Assembly: GCA_002733705.1 (NCBI GenBank)
Contig: NVWP01000032.1
Coordinates: 1 to 64,000 of the forward strand
Length of the DNA: 64,000 nucleotides
Direction of reading: 5' to 3'
Source of the DNA: Henriciella sp.
GTDB taxonomy: Bacteria > Pseudomonadota > Alphaproteobacteria > Caulobacterales > Hyphomonadaceae
In this document: positions 7,964-17,306 of the stretch, piece after piece
How the letters are laid out: the number at the start of each line of letters is the position of its first letter
Position numbering within the stretch: the stretch's first letter is position 1
Program-made: the position numbers and the translations under genes
Notes under the pieces: generated by a model
What the model was told of the DNA's origin: nothing
Databases searched by the model: none
The model's input: only the letters and a program-made list of their open reading frames with translations

Positions 7964-8791
7964 CTAGTCGACATATTCCCAGCGGTCGCCGCCGACATTG
8001 CAGGCGGTGCGCTCCACATTGCCCTGATAGACAGTGCGGCATTCGCCGCTGTCATAGCCGCTGGTCACGCCGGCATTATAGCCGGTGGTCGTGCCGTTAT
8101 AGGTGGCGCCGCCATAAGTCGTACCGGTCTGATAGGTGCGCTGGCCGCCATAGAGGTCGTCCTGCTCATAGGTCCGGGTGTAGGTTCCGTTATGGTACCC
8201 GCCCTGATCATAGCTGCCGCGATTATAGGCGTTGGGGGCATAGCTATTGTTATAGGTCACGCGGGACGGCGGCGTGTGCTGGTTGCCATAATAGGTATTC
8301 GGCTGGTTCTGGACGCGGCGGGCGCAGTCGTCGCCTCCGCTGCCACCGATCGCCGTGCCTGCGAGGCCGCCCACGACGGCGCCAACAAGGGCGCCGGCAA
8401 TCTGGTCACCATTGTCATTGTCGCGGTGGCGATAGCGGTCATAACGGTTGTAGCGGTCATAGCGCCCATACCGGTCGTAGCGGTTATAGCGATCATACCG
8501 GTCATAGCCGTGGCGGCGGTGGCGGTAACGATCGTCATCATCGTCATTGTCGGCGATGGTGGCCCCGAGCAGGCCGCCTGCAATGGCGCCGACAACGCCG
8601 GCAGTCTGCTGGCGTGAGCGGCGCTGGCGCTCACAGTTTATGTAAGCGGGGTTCCCGGCGGTCTGGTTGTAGCCGTAATTATTGTAATCTGAATATCCAT
8701 AGCCTTGCGAGTCATAGCCCTGGGCGCCAGCCGGCAGCGCGATTGCGAGCGCTGCGGCGCTGCCCAGGATTGCTGTGCGCGTCTTGAACAT
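7964..8791 (-). CDS. Glycine-zipper envelope protein with YDRYN repeats
   Basis: A 275-residue exported protein. A signal peptide (residues 1-23, cleavage after AGA) is followed by a Tyr/Gly/Asn-rich segment. The first glycine-zipper hairpin is GVVGAIAGGLLGATIA (about 65-80), then an Asp run and a tandem of RYDRYN-like units (about 95-121). A second glycine zipper, AGALVGAVVGGLAGTAIGG (about 132-150), comes next. A Tyr/Thr/Gly-rich tail ends in a Cys-containing motif (GECRTVYQGNVERTAC). The paired zippers resemble the Rickettsia 17-kDa antigen / OmpA-like glycine-zipper group, which insert in the envelope. AAGGAGA precedes the ATG. The repeat block alternates Arg and Asp with Tyr and may bind polysaccharide or nucleic acid; that is a guess. 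Confidence 0.8.
   Translation of the reverse strand: MFKTRTAILGSAAALAIALPAGAQGYDSQGYGYSDYNNYGYNQTAGNPAYINCERQRRSRQQTAGVVGAIAGGLLGATIADNDDDDDRYRHRRHGYDRYDRYNRYDRYGRYDRYNRYDRYRHRDNDNGDQIAGALVGAVVGGLAGTAIGGSGGDDCARRVQNQPNTYYGNQHTPPSRVTYNNSYAPNAYNRGSYDQGGYHNGTYTRTYEQDDLYGGQRTYQTGTTYGGATYNGTTTGYNAGVTSGYDSGECRTVYQGNVERTACNVGGDRWEYVD
8429..8509 (-). repeat. Short tandem repeats coding Asp-Arg-Tyr units
   Basis: Nine-base degenerate units encode DRY, NRY or GRY triplets about nine times within the glycine-zipper gene. Units differ mostly at third positions, so they have drifted under coding constraint. Confidence 0.7.
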
Positions 8792-8948
8792 GTCTGTCTC
8801 CTTTACCGGGACGGATATGGCCCCGCTTTTCTACACTTACGACTATAACATGCCCGCCTGAACGCAGGCTGAAGGGTAAATAACAATTAACTCAAGGCCT
8901 TAAGATGGATGCTGGACGAATGCCGGTGACTGTCCCATCTTTTAGTTC

Positions 8949-10016
8949 ATGGCGATCATGCAGGAAACGGGAAAGACGCTTTCGCGCGCGCGTTACGGCG
9001 CAGCGCAGGCGGTTCGCGCGGCCTGGTATGGGGCGCAATACAGGATAGCAAAGCGGCGCTCTGCCGGGTTCAACCGGCCGGGTGAGCCGGTGTTCAAGCC
9101 AGTCAATCCGGTCGATACAAAAGAGCTGCGCCGGGCCTATCTGGGGCTGTTTGCCCGTGACCGCGCCAATATAGAGGCAGGGCTTTATCCCAAACCCGAA
9201 GATGTGCGCCTTGCCGACCTGCCCGCGGCGGTGAGCCGGGCGCGTGACTTCATGCGCGATGTCGCCGAGGTCGACCGGCGCCGGGTGGCCCGCGAAGGCG
9301 ATGAGGTACGCGAGCGGCTTGAGGGCTCCAATCGTTATCCGGATTATTACCAGCAGAACTTTCACTATCAGACCGATGGCTGGCTGTCGGACGAGAGCGC
9401 GCGTCTCTATGACCATCAGGTCGAGGCGCTGTTCACCGGCGCGGCGGACGCCATGCGCCGTGCGGCGCTGGCAGAGATCGCGCGCGAGATGAAGGGCCGG
9501 GACCAGAGAGAGGTCAGGCTGCTGGATCTTGCCTGCGGAACGGGCCGGTTCCTGCGCGAGACGATGCGCGCTTTTCCGCGGCTGCAGGCGATGGGGCTGG
9601 ACCTCTCGCCGAACTATGCAGAGCGGGCGCGGGCGATGGTCGCGCCATGGCCGCATGTGGACGTGATTGAAGGGCAGGCCGAGGTCTTGCCGCTGGAGGA
9701 TGAAAGCCTCGACATGATCGTGTCGATCTATCTCTTCCATGAGCTGCCGGAAAAAATACGCGGTAAGGTCATCGACGAGGCGGCCCGAGTCCTCAAACCG
9801 GGCGGGGCGTTCATCGTGGCCGACAGCCTTCAGTTCGGTGACAATGAAGGGCTGGACGGCATCCTTGAATATTTCCCCGAAGGCTTCCACGAGCCCTATT
9901 ACAAGGCCTATCTCGGCTGGGATTTCGCCCCGTCAATGGAGGCTGCGGGTTTCAAAAAGGAACGCACACAGCTTGCCTTCCTCACCAAGGTGAATGTCTG
10001 GCGCAAGTCAGCCTGA
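8949..10016 (+). CDS. Class I SAM-dependent methyltransferase
   Basis: A 355-residue protein with a C-terminal Rossmann methyltransferase domain. Motif I is LDLACGTGRF near residues 192-201, an acidic motif follows (MGLDLSP), then MIVSIYLFHELP and the post-motif ARVLKPGGAFIVAD. The first 150 residues are helical and charged with no motif I know, making it longer than minimal members. The motifs fit the UbiE/small-molecule group rather than rRNA or DNA methyltransferases, but the substrate is not identifiable. The ATG at 8949 lacks a clear Shine-Dalgarno. The neighbours on both sides are on the other strand, so it is probably monocistronic. Confidence 0.82.
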   Translation: MAIMQETGKTLSRARYGAAQAVRAAWYGAQYRIAKRRSAGFNRPGEPVFKPVNPVDTKELRRAYLGLFARDRANIEAGLYPKPEDVRLADLPAAVSRARDFMRDVAEVDRRRVAREGDEVRERLEGSNRYPDYYQQNFHYQTDGWLSDESARLYDHQVEALFTGAADAMRRAALAEIAREMKGRDQREVRLLDLACGTGRFLRETMRAFPRLQAMGLDLSPNYAERARAMVAPWPHVDVIEGQAEVLPLEDESLDMIVSIYLFHELPEKIRGKVIDEAARVLKPGGAFIVADSLQFGDNEGLDGILEYFPEGFHEPYYKAYLGWDFAPSMEAAGFKKERTQLAFLTKVNVWRKSA

Positions 10017-10039
10017 GCCGCTTTAAGCGGTACCATGAA

Positions 10040-10067
10040 AAATGCCGCCCCTTTCGGAGCGGCATTT
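10040..10067. terminator. Bidirectional terminator between convergent genes
   Basis: Stem AAATGCCGC / GCGGCATTT with a ten-base loop lies between the methyltransferase stop and the TonB receptor stop. The T run is longer on the minus strand, so it serves mainly the receptor gene. Confidence 0.8.
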
Positions 10068-10091
10068 CCCGGTTTCAGTGTCGTTCCGGTC

Positions 10092-12548
10092 CTACCAGCG
10101 ATAGCTGACGGTGCCGTACAGGAAGCGGCCGGAGAAGCCGAACGGGCTGCGGCTTGAATAGGGGAAGATCCCATTGAAGCTCAGATTGTCCGGAGTCTGG
10201 GTCGGGTATTCGTCGAGGATGTTGTCCGCGCCGACACCGACCGAGATGCGCTCGGTCAGATCGACATTGACCGACGCATCCAGGATCCAAGCCGAATCCA
10301 GCGTGAAGTCATTGTCCGGATTGGAGGAGGGCACGAGCACCTCACCAAAACGGGTCGCCCTCACGTTCAGCTTGGCGATCTGATAGGAATAGTCGCCAGA
10401 CAGGATCAGCTTGGTTTCCGGGGCGCTTTCCTCAAGCGTGAGGGAGCGGTCGCGGCCAAACAGGACGAGGCTCGGAATGACCGTGTTTTCGGGCACTTCC
10501 GTCACTTCGGTCTTGGAGTAGTTGAAGGCTGCCGAGACGTCGAACGCGCCGCGATTGCCGAAATCGAAGCCATATTTGGTGACGATATCGACACCCGTGG
10601 TTTCGGTCTCGATGCCATTTTGGAAGAAGCGGACGAGCTGTGCGTTGACGCCTGCATCGTCCAGCACTTCCTGCACTTCAGGCCCACCGAGGTTTTCCGT
10701 CAGGAAGATCTGGTCGTCGATGTCGATGCGATAGGCGTCGATGGTGACGAACCAGTCCGGGGTCGGCGTGATGACCGTACCGAGCGAGTAGCTGATCGAT
10801 TCCTCGGCCTCGAGCTGGCCGCCGCCAAGGGCGATGGCCGCAGGAGAGGTCGCCGGGAAGGTGCCAACCTCGAACGGCACGCCGTCGATGAAGTTGGTCG
10901 AGATCGCCGTGAAGTATTGCTGCTGCAGGCTCGGTGCGCGGAAGCCGGTCGAGATGGCGCCGCGAATGGCGACCTGGTCGGTAAAGTCGTACCGGCCAGC
11001 GACCTTGCCGGTCACCGTGTCGCCGAAGTCCGAATAGTCCTCATAGCGAAGGGCCGCCGACAGCAGGGTGCGGTCATTCGGCTCCCATTCGATCTCGCCA
11101 TAGACGCTGGTCGCGTCGCGGCCTTCATCGACTTCCGATTCCGGGGTGAAGCCGGGGAAGACCTGGCTGCCGGCCGCTGCGGTCGGGGAGACCGGATTGC
11201 CGAAATAGTCGGTCGCCGGGAAAGGCCCCTGGATGTAGGAATTCGGCTCGCCGGCTTCGATCTCGAAATTCTCGTCGCGATATTCGGCGCCGAAGGCGAG
11301 CGTTGTGGTCCCCGGCAGCATGTTGTCGAAGGTGCGCACGATGTCTGCGTTGACGGTGACCTGGTCGAATTTCAGGCTACCGGCATCGAAACTGGTCTGG
11401 CTCGTTGGGCCCAGCGAGGCGTTGAGCGAGTTCTCGACCGAATATTCAAGTTCGTTCGAGCCGCGCACGACGCTGAGATCATAGTCCCAAAGATTGGCTG
11501 TGCCGCGAATACCGCCGCCAAGGCTGTAGTCAAACACATCGCCGCCGATGACCGGCAGATAGCCGCCCGGATAGATCGAGGAGATGTTGCGGGTGTCGAT
11601 GGCCCGGCGATAGAAGCCCGGGCTTTCGCCTTCACGGTCCTGAAGGCCGCCAAACGCATAAAGCTCTGCGCCATTGTCCAGCGTGTAGCCGCTATTGAAG
11701 AACAGGTTGACGTTCTCCGCGCGGCCATTGCCGTAATTGTGGTTCAGGCGGTCAAAGGTGCGCTCGAACTCTGCAAATTCCGGCGTGTCCGGGAATTGCT
11801 GGCGCGGGTCGAGACCGGCGCGGTTGGTGCGCTGGCGCAGGGAGTATTCGGCCGAGACGGTCAGGAAGCCGCTGTCGCCGAGGCCGAAGCCCGACCAGCC
11901 GCCAATCGTGGTCGTCTGACCATCGGTCTCGCTGCGGTCCAGGCCCTCAGGATCCGTCACATGGGCACCGTAGCGCACATTGAGACCGCCGCCGGAGCTT
12001 TCCTCACGCAGGAGGACGTTGATCACGCCGGCAATGGCGTCCGAACCATACTGGGCGGAGGCACCGTCACGCAGGACCTGCACGCTGCCAATCGCGGTGG
12101 TCGGGATGGCGTTGAGGTCGACAGCTGCCGAACCGCGGCCAACCGAGCCGTTGATGTTGACCAGAGCCGAGGTGTGGCGGCGCTTGCTGTTGACCAGAAC
12201 GAGCGTCTGGTCCGGCGCGAGGCCGCGCAGTGTGGCCGGGCGGACAATGTCGGTGCCGTCATTGATGGCCGTCTGGTTGAAGTTGAAGCTCGGAACGGTC
12301 GTCGTCAGAATCTGGTTCAGTTCGACGCGGCCCGTATCGGTCAGTTCCTCGACCGGGAAGACGTCGACCGGGACGGCTGTTTCGAGCGCGGTCCGGTCAG
12401 CGCTGCGCGTGCCGGTCACGACGATCTGGCCCTGACGAAGCTCTTCGGACTGGGCGTTCGCTTGTGCGGCGTCCTGCGCCAGCGCGGGTTGCGCGCAAAG
12501 AATGATGAGTGGTGCTGCTGAACAAAGCAGGCGGAGTTTCTGTTTCAT
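10092..12548 (-). CDS. TonB-dependent outer-membrane receptor
   Basis: An 818-residue receptor. The signal peptide (CAQPALAQ) ends near residue 25 and a TonB-box-like IVVTGTR segment lies around 42-48. The plug domain follows (about 55-165), with VPSFNFNQTAI, RGLAPDQTLVLVNSKRR and the QVLRDGASAQYGSDAIAGVINV motif typical of this branch. The 22-strand barrel fills the rest and ends in aromatic SYRW. The barrel contains two extended periplasmic/extracellular Ser/Asn-rich segments. The start at 12548 has GAGGGG upstream; the frame continues to 12626 without support. Such receptors import siderophores, vitamins, oligosaccharides or peptides; no local gene points to the ligand. It is probably transcribed alone and ended by the hairpin at 10040-10067. 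Confidence 0.92.
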   Translation of the reverse strand: MKQKLRLLCSAAPLIILCAQPALAQDAAQANAQSEELRQGQIVVTGTRSADRTALETAVPVDVFPVEELTDTGRVELNQILTTTVPSFNFNQTAINDGTDIVRPATLRGLAPDQTLVLVNSKRRHTSALVNINGSVGRGSAAVDLNAIPTTAIGSVQVLRDGASAQYGSDAIAGVINVLLREESSGGGLNVRYGAHVTDPEGLDRSETDGQTTTIGGWSGFGLGDSGFLTVSAEYSLRQRTNRAGLDPRQQFPDTPEFAEFERTFDRLNHNYGNGRAENVNLFFNSGYTLDNGAELYAFGGLQDREGESPGFYRRAIDTRNISSIYPGGYLPVIGGDVFDYSLGGGIRGTANLWDYDLSVVRGSNELEYSVENSLNASLGPTSQTSFDAGSLKFDQVTVNADIVRTFDNMLPGTTTLAFGAEYRDENFEIEAGEPNSYIQGPFPATDYFGNPVSPTAAAGSQVFPGFTPESEVDEGRDATSVYGEIEWEPNDRTLLSAALRYEDYSDFGDTVTGKVAGRYDFTDQVAIRGAISTGFRAPSLQQQYFTAISTNFIDGVPFEVGTFPATSPAAIALGGGQLEAEESISYSLGTVITPTPDWFVTIDAYRIDIDDQIFLTENLGGPEVQEVLDDAGVNAQLVRFFQNGIETETTGVDIVTKYGFDFGNRGAFDVSAAFNYSKTEVTEVPENTVIPSLVLFGRDRSLTLEESAPETKLILSGDYSYQIAKLNVRATRFGEVLVPSSNPDNDFTLDSAWILDASVNVDLTERISVGVGADNILDEYPTQTPDNLSFNGIFPYSSRSPFGFSGRFLYGTVSYRW

Positions 12549-12653
12549 AATTTTCCCCTCTACAGGCACAGATCGCTTCCCTGCGTCTGTGTGCCTCGCA
12601 TTTGCCACACGTGAAGTCGTAAACAAGACGGGGTAAATAAATGAAATCTGAGT

Positions 12654-12685
12654 GTGTCGTTTATGTTACAAAAACAGGACGACAC
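12654..12685. repeat. Inverted repeat in the SDR leader
   Basis: GTGTCGT and ACGACAC are seven-base arms around an 18-base AT-rich spacer, about 25 bases before the SDR start and 105 bases before the TonB receptor start. It may be an operator for either gene or a leader hairpin. Confidence 0.3.
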
Positions 12686-12709
12686 TCGCAAAATTTGATC
12701 GGAGCACAC

Positions 12710-13519
12710 GTGAAAAAACGAAATCTTTCTCTGATTACCGGCGCCTCAGCCGGTCTTGGGGCAGAATTTGCCCGTCAGTACGCTGCCAAGGGGTGGGACG
12801 TGGCCCTGACTGCGCGCCGTCTGGACCGGCTGGATGCGCTCGCGCGAGAGCTTGAGGACAAATATGGCGTCGCGGCCTTCACCATCGCTCAGGACCTCTC
12901 GAAAGAGGGGGCGGCCGATGCCATCATTCATGAGCTGAAAGAGGCCGGGCGCCATGTCGATGCGCTGGTGAACAATGCCGGCTATGGCCTGCCGGGCACC
13001 TTCTTCAATACAAGCTGGGAAGAGCAGGCGGCCTTTATCCAGGTCCTCTATACCGCGCCGATCGAGCTCGTTCACAAGCTGCTGCCGGGCATGGCGGAGC
13101 GCAATTTCGGGCGGATCATCAATGTCGCGTCGCTGGCCGGATATACGCCGGGCTCAAGTGGTCACACACTCTATGCCAGTGTGAAGGCGGGCCTGATCAA
13201 ATTCTCCGAAAGCATCCATGCCGAGGCCGAAGCGGCAGGACACGACATTCACTGCACCGCGCTTTGCCCCGGTTTCACGTGGACCGAATTCCACGATGTG
13301 AACGGCACGCGCGAGATGACCAATGAGTGGCCGGACTGGATGTGGATGGAGGCAGGCCCTGTGGTGAAGGCCGGACTGGATGGGGTGAGCCGGGGTGCGC
13401 CTGTGGTGGTGCCCGGTGCGGTCAATAAGGGCCTCGCCACACTGACGCGTATCCTGCCCGAGCCGCTTGGCCGCGCGGTGATGAAACAGCAGGGCAAACG
13501 GTTCCGCAAGACCGACTAG
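12710..13519 (+). CDS. Short-chain dehydrogenase/reductase (SDR)
   Basis: A 269-residue classical SDR. The nucleotide-binding TGASAGLG is at residues 10-17, NNAGYG near 88, the catalytic serine in NVASLAGYTPGSS, and YASVK (Y-x3-K) follows. The pattern after the Rossmann core (ALCPGFTWTEFH) and overall length match the DltE/YqjQ-type SDRs. The arginine cluster after beta-2 (TARRLDRL) favours NADP(H). I chose the GTG at 12710 because GGAG lies five bases upstream and the protein then begins directly at the Rossmann strand; the frame extends to 12641 but that part is not SDR-like. Substrate unknown. Confidence 0.87.
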   Translation: MKKRNLSLITGASAGLGAEFARQYAAKGWDVALTARRLDRLDALARELEDKYGVAAFTIAQDLSKEGAADAIIHELKEAGRHVDALVNNAGYGLPGTFFNTSWEEQAAFIQVLYTAPIELVHKLLPGMAERNFGRIINVASLAGYTPGSSGHTLYASVKAGLIKFSESIHAEAEAAGHDIHCTALCPGFTWTEFHDVNGTREMTNEWPDWMWMEAGPVVKAGLDGVSRGAPVVVPGAVNKGLATLTRILPEPLGRAVMKQQGKRFRKTD

Positions 13520-13525
13520 GGCGGA

Positions 13526-14695
13526 TCAGGGCGCGAGTTCGGCCGTAATACGGTCGGCGAGGAGACGGCCCTCACGCGTGAGCGAGACCACCTGTCCCGA
13601 GCGGTGAAGGAGACCTGCCTCCGCAAGCATGTCGAGGCTCGCGGCGTCTGCCGGCATGCCTGAAACGGCGGTCATGCGGTCCAGATCGAAACCCTCGTCC
13701 GGGCGAAGGCCGAGGGCGAGCAGTTCGCGGGCCGTGTCGAGCGATGTGAGGGGCTCGCCCGGCTCGGAGGGGAGGGGGGCTTTGACCGCCGCCTCATAAT
13801 CGCCGGGCCTTGCCGGAGCATGTGTCGCGAAACGCCGGCCATCCAGGCTGAGCCGGCCATGCGCGCCGGGGCCGATGCCGATCCAGTCGCCGCCGCGCCA
13901 ATAGGTAAGGTTGTGCCGGGATTTGTATGCCTCGCCGGCGGCGTGGTTGGAAATCTCATAGGCGGGCAGGCCGCGCGCCTCGCAGATCTGCTGGGTCAGC
14001 TCATAGAGGTCAGCCTGGTCGTCATCTGGCATCGGGACAAGTTCGCCGCGTTCGGCGCGTTTGCCGAAGGCGGTGCGCTCTGCAATGGTCAGTTCATAGA
14101 GGGAAAGATGCGGCGCGCCGAGCGATAGCGCATCGCTCAGTTCCGTTTTCCAACTCTCTGTCGGCTGGCCAGGCCGGGCATAGATGAGGTCGATTGAAGT
14201 ATTGTCGAAAATAGCGAGCGTGTCTTCTGCGGCGCGCCGGGCCATGGCGCTGTCATGGTCGCGGCCCAGAAAGGAAAGCGCCTGATCATCAAGGGACTGG
14301 ATGCCCAGCGAGACGCGGGTGATGCCGGCCGCTTTCCACGCCTGCAGCGCCCCGCGTGAGATATCGGCCGGATTAGCCTCCAGGGTGATTTCGGCGCCTG
14401 ATTCAATCCCGAATGCCTCATCGGCCCGTTCGATCAGGGATGCGATGTCGCCAGCCGCCATCAGTGAGGGGGTGCCCCCGCCAAAATAGACCGAGCCCAG
14501 CGGCGGATGATCCGCCAGCAAGGCCCTGTGGCGCGCGACATCGCTCAGAAGGGCGGCGTTCAGCCCGGCATTGTCCCTGTCCTTGGCCGCATAGACGTTG
14601 AAGTCGCAATAGGGGCAGATGCGCGTGCAATAGGGCCAGTGGATATAGAGCCCGAACCCATGGGCCGGGCCGAAAGGGGGCGTCGCTGCCTTCAA
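13526..14695 (-). CDS. hemW: HemW, radical SAM haem chaperone
   Basis: A 389-residue radical SAM protein. The cluster motif C-x3-C-x2-C is at Cys23, Cys27 and Cys30 (YCTRICPYC), preceded by GLYIHWP, and the GGGTPS motif follows. These are typical of HemW, which is related to coproporphyrinogen III oxidase HemN but acts in haem delivery. It lacks the extra N-terminal cysteine-containing extension of HemN. The start overlaps the rdgB stop by four bases (ATGA), so the two are translationally coupled; rdgB-hemW is a common bacterial pair. It is convergent with the SDR, with only six bases between the stops. Confidence 0.92.
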   Translation of the reverse strand: MKAATPPFGPAHGFGLYIHWPYCTRICPYCDFNVYAAKDRDNAGLNAALLSDVARHRALLADHPPLGSVYFGGGTPSLMAAGDIASLIERADEAFGIESGAEITLEANPADISRGALQAWKAAGITRVSLGIQSLDDQALSFLGRDHDSAMARRAAEDTLAIFDNTSIDLIYARPGQPTESWKTELSDALSLGAPHLSLYELTIAERTAFGKRAERGELVPMPDDDQADLYELTQQICEARGLPAYEISNHAAGEAYKSRHNLTYWRGGDWIGIGPGAHGRLSLDGRRFATHAPARPGDYEAAVKAPLPSEPGEPLTSLDTARELLALGLRPDEGFDLDRMTAVSGMPADAASLDMLAEAGLLHRSGQVVSLTREGRLLADRITAELAP

Positions 14696-15291
14696 AGCAG
14701 GGCCGCTTTCAGTTTCGCGAACGCGTCGGCGCGGTGGCTCATGGCGTGCTTCTTTGCCGGGTCCATCTCGCCAAAGGTTTCGGTCTCGCCCTTTGCGACG
14801 AAGACCGGGTCAAAGCCGAAGCCCTGTTCGCCGCGCGGCGGCCAGACAAGCTCGCCCTCGACCGTGCCCTCGAAGACTTCCTCATGACCGTCCGGCCAGA
14901 CGATGGCGAGGGTCGAGACGAAGCGGGCGCTGCGGTCGGTGGCCTCAATCTCTTTCAGCAGGGTCTCAACCTTCTCCATGGCGACATAGAAATCGCGCGG
15001 CTCGCCCGCCCAGATGGCTGTATGAACACCCGGCATGCCGCCAAGCGCCGTCACCTCAAGACCGCTATCGTCGGAAAGCGCCGGGGCGCCGGTCGCCTCG
15101 CATGCGGCGCGTGCCTTGATGAGGGCATTGCCGGAAAAGGTCTGTTCGGTCTCTTCCGGCTCCGGCAGGTCCAGATCGATGGCGGAGACGACTTCCATGC
15201 CGACCGGTTCGAAAAGATCCTTCAGTTCGCGGACTTTCCCCTTGTTATGTGTTGCCGCGACGAGCCGGCCTTTCTCAAGTTTGCGAGTCAT
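14692..15291 (-). CDS. rdgB: RdgB/HAM1 non-canonical purine NTP pyrophosphatase
   Basis: A 199-residue house-cleaning enzyme that hydrolyses dITP, XTP and ITP to monophosphates, keeping deaminated purines out of DNA. Family motifs: [10 protein letters not shown] at the N-terminus (triphosphate binding), SDDSGLEV near residue 70, [10 protein letters not shown], and FGFDPVF with the C-terminal SHRADAF. The start is the ATG at 15291 because the homologous N-terminus begins just before ATHNKGK; the frame runs much further upstream but that part is not conserved-looking. It is the first gene of the rdgB-hemW pair. The rph gene, often next to rdgB, is present about 3 kb away on the same strand. Confidence 0.92.
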   Translation of the reverse strand: MTRKLEKGRLVAATHNKGKVRELKDLFEPVGMEVVSAIDLDLPEPEETEQTFSGNALIKARAACEATGAPALSDDSGLEVTALGGMPGVHTAIWAGEPRDFYVAMEKVETLLKEIEATDRSARFVSTLAIVWPDGHEEVFEGTVEGELVWPPRGEQGFGFDPVFVAKGETETFGEMDPAKKHAMSHRADAFAKLKAALL

Positions 15292-15409
15292 GACTGGATG
15301 TGGCTCCGATCTTGCTTTCTGTGTGAACGCTATTATCGTTAAACGGTAAATTTGTGCCGGACTGGTATGTGAGACCCGGTTCTGCGGTATCTGAGGATTT
15401 CGAAGAGAT

Positions 15410-15940
15410 ATGACAATCCGCCAGCATAACTCCATGGCTGCTTTCCTGTCAGGCCTCATGCAGGTGGTGATCTGGGTGGCCATCGTCTGCGGGATCATCG
15501 CCTTCCTGCTGATTAGCGTCGGCCTGATCGGAAGCCTGAATGGCGGCGTCATGCGCGTGCCCGGCATGGAGGCCTATGTGGAGGGTGTCGCGCCGGGCCA
15601 GTTCATTGCAGGACTCGCGGGACTGGTCGTGTTCGCTCCGGGCATCATCTATGTCTGTATGCAACTGCGCCGTATCCTCTCGACCCTCGCCGATGGCGAC
15701 CCCTTCGTGCCGGAGAACGGGCCGCGCCTCAGCAAGATTGCAATCGCCATCGGGGCCATTGAAGTGGCGCGATATCTCACCGTGATCCTGCTCAACGTCT
15801 TTGTCGATCTTGGCAGCGAACAGCCGCTGCGTCTCAGTATCAACCTTGCCGCCTGGGCGGCAGTCATAGCGCTTCTCGTCCTTGCGCAGGTCTTCCGGGA
15901 AGGAAGCCGCCTGCGCGAGGAAGAGAAGATGACGATCTAG
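15410..15940 (+). CDS. DUF2975 membrane protein
   Basis: A 176-residue integral membrane protein with four hydrophobic helices (about residues 18-42, 65-85, 105-130, 143-160). The connecting segment [19 protein letters not shown] and the tail [16 protein letters not shown] are the signature of the DUF2975 family. Members are regularly followed by a small XRE-type regulator, as here (16 bases to the next start). The pair may act as a membrane-linked regulator module, but no role is established that I know of. Confidence 0.85.
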   Translation: MTIRQHNSMAAFLSGLMQVVIWVAIVCGIIAFLLISVGLIGSLNGGVMRVPGMEAYVEGVAPGQFIAGLAGLVVFAPGIIYVCMQLRRILSTLADGDPFVPENGPRLSKIAIAIGAIEVARYLTVILLNVFVDLGSEQPLRLSINLAAWAAVIALLVLAQVFREGSRLREEEKMTI

Positions 15941-15956
15941 GAGGGCCTGACCCTAT

Positions 15957-16199
15957 ATGGCCATTCGTGTAACCCTCGACCGCGTCCTTCTCGAACGCCG
16001 CATGTCGCTGACAGAACTGTCAGACCGTGTGGGCGTCACGCTCGCCAACCTCTCCATCCTCAAGACGGGGAAGGCGAAGGCGGTCCGTTTTTCCACGCTC
16101 GAAGCGCTGTGCCGGGAGCTGGGCTGCCAGCCGGGCGACATCCTGATCTTTGACGGTGAGGAAGATGGCGCGGCCGCTGAGGATGAGGAAGCGGCTTAG
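15957..16199 (+). CDS. Small XRE-family (YozG-like) HTH regulator
   Basis: An 80-residue helix-turn-helix protein. MSLTELSDRVGVTLANLSILKTGKAKAVR is the HTH and FSTLEALCRELGCQPGDIL completes the five-helix XRE fold. An acidic tail (EEDGAAAEDEEAA) follows. It sits 16 bases after the DUF2975 gene with GAGG upstream. This is the constant partner of DUF2975 genes, and it probably autoregulates the pair. Confidence 0.88.
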   Translation: MAIRVTLDRVLLERRMSLTELSDRVGVTLANLSILKTGKAKAVRFSTLEALCRELGCQPGDILIFDGEEDGAAAEDEEAA

Positions 16200-16290
16200 G
16201 GGCTGGCGCAGGTCAGCCGGTGAAGGCGCGCAACTTCCGGGACGGTGATCCATTCTATCTGCAAGCCGCGCCAAATGAAGGACTCATCGA

Positions 16291-16794
16291 ATGCCATCGC
16301 CCAAGGCCGCCCTCGCACTGCTTGTCCTTCTTCTGCCCCTTACCGCATGTGGCAATGGCGATCGCGAAGTCGGCGAGTTCAAGAATGACTGGCTGGGCAA
16401 TGAGATCAAGATCGACCGGCTGAAGGACCCCAAGGTGCAGGGCATTACCTGCCATGTCACCTATTTCGACCGCGGCGTCTGGGACAGGATTGGCAAGGGC
16501 AACTGGTTTGAGGACCCGTCGAACTCCTCCATTTCCTGCCTTAAGACCGGCCCTGTTGTTATTGGCAGGATCGACCTCGACCGCTCCGGTGAGGAAGTCT
16601 GGGACCGGGGCCGTTCGCTGGTCTTCAAGCAGCTTGCCGTGCGCCGTATCTATGACGCCGAAAGCGATGCGATGATGTATGTCTCCTTCTCGCGCAAGCC
16701 GGTCGACGGCTCGGCCAAGATGAGCCTGTCGACCGTGCCGCTCTGGGACGCAGACGTTACCTGGGAAGGGCGCGACAAGCCGGAGGTGGAGTAG
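16291..16794 (+). CDS. creA: CreA-family periplasmic protein
   Basis: A 167-residue exported protein. The signal peptide ends with LTACGNG, which also reads as a lipobox (LTAC), so it may be lipidated, unlike E. coli CreA. The core matches CreA: EVGEFKNDWLGNEIKIDR, KVQGITCHVTYF, SISCLKTGP, SLVFKQLAVRRIYDAE and the terminal STVPLW. Two cysteines (in GITC and SISC) may form a disulfide. AAGGA lies before the ATG. CreA function is poorly known; in E. coli the name comes only from linkage to creBC, which are absent here. Confidence 0.87.
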   Translation: MPSPKAALALLVLLLPLTACGNGDREVGEFKNDWLGNEIKIDRLKDPKVQGITCHVTYFDRGVWDRIGKGNWFEDPSNSSISCLKTGPVVIGRIDLDRSGEEVWDRGRSLVFKQLAVRRIYDAESDAMMYVSFSRKPVDGSAKMSLSTVPLWDADVTWEGRDKPEVE

Positions 16795-16865
16795 GCGCCC
16801 GCCGCGCATCCTATAAGGGCGTCTGCGTATGGACGCCGCTTGCGCAGCACCGATAGACAGGCGTC

Positions 16866-17306
16866 ATGACCTACCAGATCCGCTCGGCCGAAGAGCGCCG
16901 CCGCGATATACAGGACAATGCCGCCCGCCTCGGCATCGATGATGATTTCATCTCGATGCTGGTCGAGACCTTCTACGCCCGTGTGCGCGCCCACCCCCGC
17001 CTGGGCCCGATCTTCAATGGCGAGATAAATGACTGGCCAGACCACCTCGCTAAGCTGAAGGATTTCTGGGCCTCGGTCGCCATGAATGCGGGGCGCTATT
17101 CCGGCAAGCCGGTGCCGGCCCATATGAAGCTGGAGGGCATCCGGCGAGAGGATTTCGCTCTCTGGCTGGGCCTCTTTCAGCAGACGCTGGAAGAGATCTC
17201 ACCGGGCCCCGAAACGGTTGAGTTTTTCATGCAGCGCGCAGCCCGTATCGCGCAGAGCCTGCAGCTCGCCATGTCCGGGCTGGAGAGCCTGGGGCGCAGA
17301 GCGTAG
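16866..17306 (+). CDS. Group III truncated haemoglobin
   Basis: A 146-residue 2/2 globin of group III. The B-helix region has FYARVRAHPRLGPIF, which is the group III pattern (F-Y-x-R-V-R-x-D/H-P-x-L-x-P-I-F). The CD/E region has WPDHLAKLKDFW, and PAHMKL carries the proximal F8 histidine. Group III globins bind O2, NO or sulfide and are thought to protect respiration, which fits an organism that also carries a cyanide-insensitive oxidase (39-41 kb). It is co-directional with creA (71 bases apart). A terminator-like hairpin lies 180 bases downstream. Confidence 0.9.
   Translation: MTYQIRSAEERRRDIQDNAARLGIDDDFISMLVETFYARVRAHPRLGPIFNGEINDWPDHLAKLKDFWASVAMNAGRYSGKPVPAHMKLEGIRREDFALWLGLFQQTLEEISPGPETVEFFMQRAARIAQSLQLAMSGLESLGRRA

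Noticed and set aside
7853-8617. 254-codon plus-strand frame rich in Ala, Ile and Val
   Set aside because: It is the reverse of the Tyr/Arg/Asp repeat gene; the hydrophobic repeats come from reading the repeat codons backwards. No ribosome site.
10620-12521. 633-codon plus-strand frame
   Set aside because: Antisense to the TonB-dependent receptor, which has clear plug and barrel motifs.
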